NCBI RefSeq assembly: GCF_024499055.1
Contig: NZ_CP071249.1
Span: forward strand, 558,001 to 622,000
Reading direction: 5' to 3'
Origin: Turicibacter bilis
GTDB taxonomy: Bacteria; Bacillota_I; Bacilli_A; MOL361; Turicibacteraceae
Length of the DNA stretch: 64,000 bases
Both the position numbers and the translations under genes were made by a program. Below are positions 37,511-45,487 of this stretch, piece by piece. Position 1 is the stretch's first letter; each line of letters opens with the position of its first letter. The notes beneath the pieces are model-generated. The model had not been told where the DNA came from and made no database searches. It was given only the letters and a program-made list of their open reading frames with translations.

Positions 37511-37556
37511 AAAATCTATGTTCTATTAAATCTAATAATTTTAGAACATAGATTTT
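37511..37556. repeat. Orphan 14-bp inverted repeat
   Basis: A perfect 14-bp inverted repeat (AAAATCTATGTTCT and its complement) encloses an 18-nt spacer and stands alone in the gap 37400-37973. That gap shows no gene otherwise. On the minus strand the arm is followed by TTTTTAAT. It could be a terminator of a lost gene or of a small RNA. Confidence 0.6.
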
Positions 37557-37973
37557 CTTAAAGATTAGATTATTTTCCATTAATTTTAAAGAAATTTTCC
37601 CTCTTCCCCCCCCTCATTCAATAACTCTGCCTCACTAGAATCTTTTAATCCCCTTCTCTTCACTAGAATAATTATTGAAATTTTATGACTAATGAATGCT
37701 TGATCTATTTAATATCAAGCCAGCCAAATTGTCCTTTTGAATAAAAAATACTTGTTAATTCTTACTTATAAAATATAAATCATATAATGTTTGATAATAA
37801 TAGACGCTACTCATCAGAGGACATGTCTCCAATCACTTTTGAAATTCAACTTTTCTAACATTCACGTCCCATCTTTTTTCGCGAAAAAATCAAATTTAAA
37901 TAACTAACCCCATGGCTATTCTCATAAACATACAAACCTATCTTAATGATAGTTATTAACAAACTTCAATTAA

Positions 37974-38008
37974 ACAAAAAAACTAACTATCATATGATAG
38001 TTAGTTTT
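37974..38008. terminator. Terminator of bmp copy 3
   Basis: A perfect palindrome of two 15-nt arms (37979-38008), with ATG-CAT-like centre CATATG, has a long A run on the left. It lies 5 bp after the stop codon. Confidence 0.85.
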
Positions 38009-38013
38009 GATTA

Positions 38014-39135
38014 TTATTTATAGTTGATTGTATTTGCTTGGTATCCAACTTCAGCTAAGAATGTATCTAATTCTTCGCCTGTTACTGGGACAACTAATGC
38101 ACCTGATTGAATTTGAGCTAAAGTATCATCAACTTTCGCTTGTGTATCTGTTGTTAAGTTAGGGTTAGTTTCTGGTAACCCAACTCCGTTAGTTTTTGCA
38201 TCCATTGTAATAATTTGTCCACCTGGGAAGTTTCCTTCACCGTAAGCTTTTAATGCATCATAAACGGCAACGTCAATACGTTTAATAGCAGATGTTAAAA
38301 CAACAGAACTTCCATCATTCATTAATCCTTCATCGTATTGATCCACATCAACTCCGATGACGTAAACTTTTTCTCCAGCTTCAGTACGTGCCTTCGCTTC
38401 ATTGATAACTCCATTTCCAACTGCTGCTGCTGCCGAGAAGATGATATCAATTCCTTTATCATACATTCCACCAGCCATCATTTGACCACCTTGAACATCA
38501 TTGAATGTTCCTTGATATTGATAGTCAACTACTTCTACATTTGTTGCATAAGCCTCGTTTGCATAAGCGACACCTGCTAAGTAACCCCATCCAAAACGTT
38601 CAACAGCTGGAATTTTCATACCACCAATAAATCCAACTTTTCCTGTTTGTGATTGTAATGCTGCAGCCACACCTGCTAAGAATCCAGCTTCATGTTCTGC
38701 GAAATAAATAGCTGTTGTATTCTCAGCCATTGTCGCTGGTTCTCCATCTAAAATAACAAATGAAACTTCTGGATTCGCTGTTTGAAGTTCAGTGATGGCT
38801 TCTTCAAACTTAAATCCTGGAGCAATAATTACATTATTTCCAGCCATCATTAAGTTATCTGCAGCACTTAAATAATCAGCTGTCGTTTCACCATTTGGCT
38901 GAACGTGTTGCCCTTTAACTCCTTTATGATCATCTGTATAAGCTAAAATTCCTTCCCAAGTTCCTTGGTTAAATGATTTATCATCAATTGTTCCTGAGTC
39001 GATCATCATTCCTACTTTGAAGTTTACATTATCAGTTCCAGTTGTCGAACCTGATTCCCCCTTGTCACTACTACATGCTACTAAAGCGATCATAGCAACC
39101 ATCGTTACGATTAACATTGATGTGAATTTTCTCAT
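38014..39135 (-). CDS. BMP/PnrA-type nucleoside-binding lipoprotein (copy 3)
   Basis: This is a 373-residue lipoprotein and the most divergent of the three. The signal peptide RKFTSMLIVTMVAMIALVAC has its lipobox Cys at 21, followed by a serine-rich linker (SSDKGESGSTTG). The core VGMMIDSGTIDDKSFNQGTW (about 43-62) and VIGVDVDQYDEG are kept. The ATG at 39135 follows AGGAGGACAACT. A frame extension of 22 codons upstream lacks a ribosome binding site and runs into the promoter, so it was rejected. It is a single-gene unit. Confidence 0.92.
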   Translation of the reverse strand: MRKFTSMLIVTMVAMIALVACSSDKGESGSTTGTDNVNFKVGMMIDSGTIDDKSFNQGTWEGILAYTDDHKGVKGQHVQPNGETTADYLSAADNLMMAGNNVIIAPGFKFEEAITELQTANPEVSFVILDGEPATMAENTTAIYFAEHEAGFLAGVAAALQSQTGKVGFIGGMKIPAVERFGWGYLAGVAYANEAYATNVEVVDYQYQGTFNDVQGGQMMAGGMYDKGIDIIFSAAAAVGNGVINEAKARTEAGEKVYVIGVDVDQYDEGLMNDGSSVVLTSAIKRIDVAVYDALKAYGEGNFPGGQIITMDAKTNGVGLPETNPNLTTDTQAKVDDTLAQIQSGALVVPVTGEELDTFLAEVGYQANTINYK

Positions 39136-39169
39136 AGTTGTCCTCCTAGTTCTAAAATTTCCTTGAATA

Positions 39170-39198
39170 AGTCTATCAGAAAGAGGTGGTTTTGTAAA
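39170..39198 (-). promoter_or_regulatory. Promoter of bmp copy 3
   Basis: TTTACA (39193-39198) and TAGACT (39170-39175) are 17 bp apart, and the -10 element ends 34 bp before the start. The remaining gap 39199-39496 shows no gene. Confidence 0.65.
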
Positions 39199-39496
39199 CA
39201 TATATATTAAATTTACATTTTTTTACAAAAACACTACATTCATTGACTAATTTTATTATTTGAACTTTTTAAAACGATATGAGTTTTTTTTCACTTTCTA
39301 TTATTAAATAAGCATAAAAACCACTTTCATTAAAGAATTCACCTAACAAAAGCAATTCTATCAACTAGTCTTAACCTTCTCCATAAGTGAAATCATCTCC
39401 TGCTATCTACTCACTCAAATCTTTCATTTCTCTTCATGACTTCTTACTGCTTTTACTAGATGATGACGTGTGCCTCTTCTTTTGGCCTTTAAATCT

Positions 39497-39532
39497 AAAA
39501 GAAGGTCGTTGTAATGACAACGACCTTCTTTT
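39497..39532. terminator. Strong hairpin terminator downstream of ftsK
   Basis: A perfect 16-bp stem AAAAGAAGGTCGTTGT and its complement has a 4-nt loop. It lies about 105 bp after the ftsK stop codon and could work in both directions. Confidence 0.85.
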
Positions 39533-39638
39533 ATTTTTAGAACACCCAATTTCTAATGATTCTAATCACTAACTACATCTCTGCCGATTAATCTAGAACA
39601 AGTTAATTTTTAATAGGAAGGTGCTTGTATCGATATTT

Positions 39639-41918
39639 TTATAAATTCGCTACCATCTCATGATACTGACTTTCGGTCATTAATACCTCTCGCGGTTTGC
39701 TTCCTTCACTTGGTCCAATTAATCCACTTGATTCTAAATCATCCACAATACGTGCTGCACGATTATACCCGATTCTAAATCGACGCTGCAATAAAGAAGC
39801 CGAAACTTTCTTCGTTTCAACAATATAAGCTAGTACTTCTCTCATCAGTGGGTCCTCCATCATTTGTCCTTCATTTTGTACCTGCTCAATATTTTCTAAG
39901 AAGTCTTGCTTCACCTCTTCAGGTTCAACTTGTGATTTAATAAATTCAACGATTCGAACGACTTCATCATCTGAGATAAATGCTCCTTGAACACGAGTTG
40001 GATTTGATGCTCCCATCGGTAAAAATAGCATATCCCCTTTACCGAGTAATTTCTCAGCTCCTGGCATATCAATAATCGTACGTGAATCAACAGCCGATGA
40101 AACCCCAAATGCAATACGTGATGGAATATTTGCTTTAATAACTCCTGTAATAACATCTACTGAAGGGCGTTGCGTCGCAATAATCAAATGAATCCCTGCG
40201 GCACGCGCCATCTGTGTTAAACGCATAATACATTCTTCCACTTCTTTTGAAGCCACCATCATTAAATCCGCTAACTCATCAATAATAACCACAATAAATG
40301 GAAGCAACGGTTTAGTACTCTCTTGCGTTTCATTATATTGCTTCAAATACTCATTATAACCTTCGATATTACGTGTTCCACTTTCACTAAACAACTCATA
40401 ACGATACTCCATCTCAGAAACAACTTTCTTCAAAGCTAATGAAGCTAGACGTGGATCCGTTACAACCGGTGCGAGTAGATGGGGAATGCCATTATAACCA
40501 TTTAACTCTACCTTTTTCGGATCAATCATTAACATTTTTACCTCATTTGGTGTCGAACGCATTAAAATACTACAAATAATCGTATTAATACAAACCGACT
40601 TTCCTGAACCTGTTGCCCCAGCAACGAGTAAGTGCGGCATTTTATTTAATGGAGAATAGACCGTTTTCCCTGAAATATCTCGCCCTAATACCATTAATAA
40701 TTTTTCTTTTTGTTGTTTTTGAGGGACTTCTTTAACAATCTCTTTAAAAGTAACCAGCGTTTGCTTTGGATTTGGCACCTCAATTCCAATCGCTGATTTC
40801 CCTGGAATCGGAGCTTCAATTCGAATTCCTTTTGCAGCTAAAGCTAAGGCGATATCATCCGTTAAGTTTAAGATTTTACTGACCTTAACTCCGACATTCG
40901 GTAAGATTTCAAACCTTGTGACGGCAGGGCCAATATGAACCTCCTGTACCTTTGCCTTGACATCAAAGTTTTTGAACGTATCCTCTAATTTTCTAGCTTG
41001 GGCCTTTGCACTAACAAGCAATCGTTGTGAATTATTCGTTTGTTGATAATCAACCAATAAGTCAAGTGGTGGCAAAATATAGTTTTCATCATTTAAAACA
41101 GGTAAATCCATCTCAATGACAGGCTCACTCACTTCATGCGGAGGCTGCTTATCAAACTCTTTAATTTTAAATTCATTTCCTTCATCTATGAGTTCTTCTA
41201 CTTCTTCAATTTCAATTGCTTCCTCATCTACTGTTTCATTAAGTAAGGTCACGACTGTCGCATGATCAGGTTCCTCTTCCTGAACTTCCTGGCGTTGACG
41301 AATTTTTTTAGCTTTAACACTTTTCTTTTTAGAGGCCTGCTCTTGACGCTGCTTCATCTGATAATCTTTGATTCCCTCGTATAAGTCTTTAAACGTTAAA
41401 TTACAGATGAGTAAAGTTCCATAACAAAGGACTAATAAAGCTACAGCATACAAACCAATGGACGTAATTAATGGAACTAATACCCCATAAATCACAGCTC
41501 CAATCAACCCACCTCCGACTGTAAATGACGAATTTAAAAGATCGTTCGAAAAATAGTAATTCCACATCCCTCCAAGTAATGCAATATCATGAGCATTAAA
41601 CTCTCGGTATACCGGAAGATGACTAAAAACAATTAGTGAAATAAACACTAAATACCAACCAATCTGCTTTGCGCTAAAGAAAGTTGGAATTTGACGTTTA
41701 ACGATCATACGCCCCCCATTTACAAGCATCGCAATGGCAATGAGCCAAAAAAATTCTCCAAAGACAAATAATCCGACTTGCTTAAAAAATGTTCCAATTA
41801 ACCCAAGCTGACCAAGCATCAAAATAGCTAGTAACACTAAGACAATTCCGATCAACTCTAAATATAAATCATTTAAAATAGTTTGTTTTTTATGTTTAAC
41901 TTTCTTTTTGCTTGCCAT
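39639..41918 (-). CDS. ftsK: FtsK/SpoIIIE-family DNA translocase
   Basis: This septal motor pumps DNA during division or sporulation. Four to five membrane helices occupy residues about 20-165. A charged linker follows (KKKSVKAKKIRQRQEV). The motor domain has the alpha-beta region (PAVTRFEILPNVGVKVSKI), Walker A VAGATGSGKSVCIN (about 430), Walker B PFIVVIIDELADLMM and ATQRPSVDVITG. The C-terminal winged helix ends RRFRIGYNRAARIVDDLE. The ATG at 41918 is 6 bp after AGAGGT; one 6 bp upstream abuts that site. 759 residues, close to SpoIIIE. Which role (division or spore) cannot be decided, as no second copy is seen. Confidence 0.94.
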   Translation of the reverse strand: MASKKKVKHKKQTILNDLYLELIGIVLVLLAILMLGQLGLIGTFFKQVGLFVFGEFFWLIAIAMLVNGGRMIVKRQIPTFFSAKQIGWYLVFISLIVFSHLPVYREFNAHDIALLGGMWNYYFSNDLLNSSFTVGGGLIGAVIYGVLVPLITSIGLYAVALLVLCYGTLLICNLTFKDLYEGIKDYQMKQRQEQASKKKSVKAKKIRQRQEVQEEEPDHATVVTLLNETVDEEAIEIEEVEELIDEGNEFKIKEFDKQPPHEVSEPVIEMDLPVLNDENYILPPLDLLVDYQQTNNSQRLLVSAKAQARKLEDTFKNFDVKAKVQEVHIGPAVTRFEILPNVGVKVSKILNLTDDIALALAAKGIRIEAPIPGKSAIGIEVPNPKQTLVTFKEIVKEVPQKQQKEKLLMVLGRDISGKTVYSPLNKMPHLLVAGATGSGKSVCINTIICSILMRSTPNEVKMLMIDPKKVELNGYNGIPHLLAPVVTDPRLASLALKKVVSEMEYRYELFSESGTRNIEGYNEYLKQYNETQESTKPLLPFIVVIIDELADLMMVASKEVEECIMRLTQMARAAGIHLIIATQRPSVDVITGVIKANIPSRIAFGVSSAVDSRTIIDMPGAEKLLGKGDMLFLPMGASNPTRVQGAFISDDEVVRIVEFIKSQVEPEEVKQDFLENIEQVQNEGQMMEDPLMREVLAYIVETKKVSASLLQRRFRIGYNRAARIVDDLESSGLIGPSEGSKPREVLMTESQYHEMVANL

Positions 41919-42003
41919 ATTCATACCTCTATCATTTCAATGTTAATGTAACTATTATCTCATAAAATTCATTTTTTTCCATTATTATTCTGACTTCTTC
42001 TCA

Positions 42004-42038
42004 CAAAAAAACTACCTCTCGATCTGAGAGATAGTTTT
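42004..42038 (-). terminator. Terminator of the RNase J gene
   Basis: A 13-bp stem with one G-U pair (42008-42020 with 42026-42038), a 5-nt loop and a seven-U run lies 8 bp after the stop codon. Confidence 0.88.
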
Positions 42039-42045
42039 CTAAATA

Positions 42046-43734
42046 TTATAAATTAAACTCTTCAACAATAGGAATGATAATAGGTTTGCGTTTCGTTTTA
42101 TTAAATAATAATTTTCCAACTTTATCACGTAACTCTTGACGTAATCCTTGCCAGTTAACATACTGTTCTGTCACGAATTGACCAATAATGTTACGAACTA
42201 ATTCATCTAATAATTTATATAATTCTTCATTTCCTTTTTCGTAAACAAATCCTTTACTTACGATTTGTGGTCCCGCTACAATTTCTTTTGTATTTTTATT
42301 TAAGTTAGCAATCACAACGATAATTCCGTCATTTGCCATGAGTTGACGATCACGTAAGACAACACTTCCAATGTCACCAACACCTAATCCGTCCACTAAT
42401 ACTTGATCAATTTGAATATGTTCTGTATGGTTCACTAGTTCCCCTTGTTGGAACTCAACGACATCACCATTATCTAATAAAATAATGTTCTCTGAATGAT
42501 ATCCCATTTGCTCTGCTACTTTCGCATGAGCCACTAAATTGCGATATTCCCCAATAACCGGCATAACGTACTGTGGTTTTAATAAATTCATCATTAACTT
42601 CAAATCTTCACTACTTGCATGTGACGATGGTAATAGATTTTTATTAATCACACAAACTTGTGCTCCTGTGCGATATAACATATCAATCGTACGTGCCGCT
42701 TTAATCTCATTCCCTGGAATTGGCGGTGTCGCTATAATGACTGTATCTGTTTTTTCGATATGAATTAAACGGTCTTGATGTTTAGCCATACGAATTAATG
42801 AATTAAATGGCTCATAACGATTACCTGTCGCTAATACGACTAAATTTGATAAGTTATTATCATTTTTCTCATCAATATATAATAAGTTCATTAACATTGA
42901 TTTTGGAATACGTAAGTATCCTAATTTTACTGCAATATCGACAATACGTTGCATTTTACGTCCAATAATGGCAATCTTACGTTTATATTGAACAGCTAAG
43001 TCAATGACTAACTGAATTCGATGTAAATCTGAAGAGTATAATGAACAAATAATACGCCCACTCGCACGAGAGAAAACTTCATCTAACTCATACTGAAGTG
43101 AGGTTCCCGTACTTGTATGTCCAGCTTTTTCAGCATTGATACTTTCTGACAATAAGCAAAGAACACCTTCTTTTGAAATTTCTGAAATACGTGCATAATT
43201 TGTTTGATAGCGACCCTTTGCACTTTGATCAAACGTAAAATCAGAAGTATAGACAATCACTCCGTCAGTTGTATGAATACAAATCGCTACTGAATCTGGA
43301 ATACTATGAGTGGTTTTAAAGAAGGTTACTTTAATCTCTCCAAAGAATAATTCATTATTTTCACGGATTTTATAAAGTTTATATTGTTTAAAATCTAGTC
43401 CATTCTCCGTTAATGAATCTTCTACTAAAGACATCGTTAAGCGTGTTCCATAGACTGGAACATTAATAATACTCAATAATTGAGGAATAGCGCCAATATG
43501 ATCTTCATGACCATGTGATAAAAAGACCCCTTGAATGCGAGAAGCGTTCTCTTTTAAATAAGTGAAATCTGGGATGACGGCATCAACCCCTAATAAATCT
43601 TCCGTTGGATATTTTAACCCTGCATCTAAAATAAAGATTTTATCATTAACTTCTACTACATATAAGTTTTTCCCATTTTCATCGAGTCCACCTAAAGCAA
43701 ATACTTTAATTTTTTGTTCTACTACTGATGCCAC
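42046..43734 (-). CDS. rnj: Ribonuclease J
   Basis: RNase J is the 5'-3' exonuclease and endonuclease of mRNA decay. The protein has the metallo-beta-lactamase motifs VFALGGLDENGKNLYVVEV, FLSHGHEDHIGAIPQLL (about 76-92) and TTHSIPDSVAIC. The beta-CASP motifs include ATGNRYEPFNSL and LPSSHASSEDLKLMMNLL. A C-terminal domain follows. The start is unusual. The only strong ribosome binding site (AAAGGAGGTGA, 43801-43811) is separated from this frame by a 60-nt hairpin. I prefer the GTG at 43734 (563 residues, MASVVEQKIKVFALGG). With the hairpin folded out it lies 9 nt after GGAGG. The frame stays open to a TTG at 43764, which has no good site. Confidence 0.92.
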   Translation of the reverse strand: MASVVEQKIKVFALGGLDENGKNLYVVEVNDKIFILDAGLKYPTEDLLGVDAVIPDFTYLKENASRIQGVFLSHGHEDHIGAIPQLLSIINVPVYGTRLTMSLVEDSLTENGLDFKQYKLYKIRENNELFFGEIKVTFFKTTHSIPDSVAICIHTTDGVIVYTSDFTFDQSAKGRYQTNYARISEISKEGVLCLLSESINAEKAGHTSTGTSLQYELDEVFSRASGRIICSLYSSDLHRIQLVIDLAVQYKRKIAIIGRKMQRIVDIAVKLGYLRIPKSMLMNLLYIDEKNDNNLSNLVVLATGNRYEPFNSLIRMAKHQDRLIHIEKTDTVIIATPPIPGNEIKAARTIDMLYRTGAQVCVINKNLLPSSHASSEDLKLMMNLLKPQYVMPVIGEYRNLVAHAKVAEQMGYHSENIILLDNGDVVEFQQGELVNHTEHIQIDQVLVDGLGVGDIGSVVLRDRQLMANDGIIVVIANLNKNTKEIVAGPQIVSKGFVYEKGNEELYKLLDELVRNIIGQFVTEQYVNWQGLRQELRDKVGKLLFNKTKRKPIIIPIVEEFNL

Positions 43735-43740
43735 ATTCTT

Positions 43741-43800
43741 ATCGTTGTCAATGATATGAAACAAAATTTCGTTTCACTGGTTACGTCAGTTGACAACGAT
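43741..43800 (-). promoter_or_regulatory. 60-nt hairpin in the translation-initiation region of RNase J
   Basis: On the minus strand the first 11 nt (ATCGTTGTCAA, 43790-43800) are perfectly complementary to the last 11 (TTGACAACGAT, 43741-43751). An inner TGAAAC/GTTTCA stem has an 8-nt loop. A TTG inside the outer stem (43796) is 7 bp after GGAGG. It opens a 24-codon frame (43722-43796) that is out of frame with RNase J. The hairpin either brings the ribosome binding site to the GTG at 43734 or hides a leader start. Confidence 0.7.
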
Positions 43801-43811
43801 TCACCTCCTTT

Positions 43812-44336
43812 AATTTAATTTTTTAACTTAAAAGTTTCTCACTGTAACCTAATTAGTCACAATCTGACTCACTATGTCATTTTCATATCAATGATATAAA
43901 AGGTAAGATACCCCTTACTTTTTATCATGAGTTTATAGGTTTCCTTTTTTTGAACGGGTCTTCTCTTCATTAAACTTTGATTTCTCATTCCAAATTGATC
44001 GTTTTATTTATTAAATGATACGGATACAAATTTGATTTTAAAAATAAATGAGCATGAGTTAGTGTCAATAAACATAAAATTTATGTTGTCCTATTTATCA
44101 TTCGACGTCACGCATTATTACATACGTCCTTAATGTTCACTTTCTAAAAAACAATGACGACTAATCTATCAAAACGTTCCTCGTTTTGCAAAACTAAAGC
44201 TTAAACTAATCAGGAAAAGATACCATTCAATATGTGTTAATTATCAACTTAAGGATTGTTCTCTTTAACTAACTAAAAAAGATAGAGAACCTAACCTTCA
44301 TTCGTATAAAAAGGAAAATGTTTATCTTCTACAATC
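43812..44336 (-). promoter_or_regulatory. Long 5' leader of RNase J, no gene seen
   Basis: The region of about 520 nt from the probable promoter to the ribosome binding site has no coding frame with a ribosome binding site. It includes hairpins GTTCTCT/AGAGAAC and AAAACG-AGGAA-CGTTTT on the minus strand. A long leader would suit autoregulation by the nuclease, as known for other major RNases. Confidence 0.4.
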
Positions 44337-44366
44337 ATTATAGTACATCACGTCAGTAACTGACAA
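44337..44366 (-). promoter_or_regulatory. Probable promoter of the RNase J transcript
   Basis: TTGTCA (44361-44366) and a perfect TATAAT (44337-44342) are 18 bp apart. The spacer and -35 contain a small palindrome GTCAG-TTA-CTGAC that may be an operator. Confidence 0.55.
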
Positions 44367-44543
44367 GTGTTACCGTCTTTTTTTTAGACAAACTATCGAA
44401 AATAAAGTCTATATAGAAACAGAGATGTATTTTAAAATTTAGATTCAATTTTAGTTTGTCAATCGATTCGATACTGGCTTCCCTCGCATTTACCAAGAAA
44501 ATGTATCCTCTAATGATAGGGCTTTAAATCTTTTCATCATATA

Positions 44544-44580
44544 AAAAAACATCTGCCATTTAACAGAACAGATGTTTTTT
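44544..44580. terminator. Terminator of the dpaA-asd-lysC-dapA operon
   Basis: A perfect 12-bp stem AAAAAACATCTG/CAGATGTTTTTT with A and T runs lies 7 bp after the dapA stop codon. Confidence 0.92.
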
Positions 44581-44587
44581 TACAAGT

Positions 44588-45469
44588 TTATTCATCCAAT
44601 AGTCCTCTAAGTTCATTAAAAAGTTCTAGAGCTTCGAATTGATCCATCTCAACTAGCGGAAGTCGAAGTCCTCCAACCTCCATTCCAAGTTGATTTAATA
44701 TCGCCTTAATTGGAATTGGGTTGGTTGTACAGAACAATCCTTTATAAAGAGGTTTTAACTTCTCATTCAAAGCTTCAGCTTCTTCAACTTTACCTTTTTG
44801 ATAAAGCTGATAAATTTGATTCATTTGTAAACCAGCAACATGTGAAGCAACTGAGATTACGCCATCGCCTCCTAGTTTAATTGTTTCCAAATAATTAGAA
44901 TCATCCCCACTATAGAGACAGAAGTGATCAGGGGCTTGTTCTTTTAACGCTTTTAATAAGTTTAAATCTCCACTAGAATCTTTAATCCCAACAATATTTT
45001 TGATTTCTGCTAATTCTAAAATACTTTCTAACGTTAAGCTAACGCCCGTCCGTGAAGGAATGTTATATAAAAGAATCGGCAAATCAGTTGAATTAGCAAT
45101 TTCTTTAAAATGTGTCATCAATCCAACCTGATTCGGCTTATTATAATAAGGAGTGACCACCAACACCGCATCTGCACCAATTTCTTCAGCTAATTTCACA
45201 TTATGAATCGTTGTTTTTGTATTATTCGTTCCTACACCTGCAATAATCGGAACCGTTCCACCCGCAAAATCAACTGCTGTTTCCCAAATTCTTAAGCGCT
45301 CAATCGCTGTTAAAGTAGGCGCCTCTCCCGTTGTTCCCGTAATCACTAAACTCGTTGATCCGTGTTTTAATAAATGAATAATCAACTTTCGTAAACTACT
45401 AATGTTTAGTTGATTATATTCATCAAATGGGGTTACCATCGCCGTAATAACCGGACCAAAACTTTTCAT
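44588..45469 (-). CDS. dapA: 4-hydroxy-tetrahydrodipicolinate synthase DapA
   Basis: DapA condenses aspartate semialdehyde with pyruvate, the entry to lysine, diaminopimelate and dipicolinate. The TIM barrel shows GTTGEAPTLT (about 44), VVTPYYNKPNQVGL, the proton-relay Tyr in LYNIPSRTG (about 133) and the Schiff-base Lys in NIVGIKDSSGD (about 161). It ends GLRLPLVEM. 293 residues. The ATG at 45469 follows AAAGGATG; a GTG nine bases upstream overlaps that site. It is the last gene of the spore dipicolinate operon. Confidence 0.96.
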   Translation of the reverse strand: MKSFGPVITAMVTPFDEYNQLNISSLRKLIIHLLKHGSTSLVITGTTGEAPTLTAIERLRIWETAVDFAGGTVPIIAGVGTNNTKTTIHNVKLAEEIGADAVLVVTPYYNKPNQVGLMTHFKEIANSTDLPILLYNIPSRTGVSLTLESILELAEIKNIVGIKDSSGDLNLLKALKEQAPDHFCLYSGDDSNYLETIKLGGDGVISVASHVAGLQMNQIYQLYQKGKVEEAEALNEKLKPLYKGLFCTTNPIPIKAILNQLGMEVGGLRLPLVEMDQFEALELFNELRGLLDE

Positions 45470-45487
45470 AACTCTCACATCCTTTAC

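Noticed and set aside
39387-39572. Plus-strand 61-codon frame starting MKSSPAIYSLKSF
   Set aside because: It runs through a perfect 16-bp terminator stem and lacks a ribosome binding site.
43722-43796. Programmed -1 frameshift joining the 24-codon TTG frame to RNase J
   Set aside because: The shift direction fits, but no good slippery heptamer is visible and the hairpin-bypass start explains the spacing better. It remains a lesser alternative.
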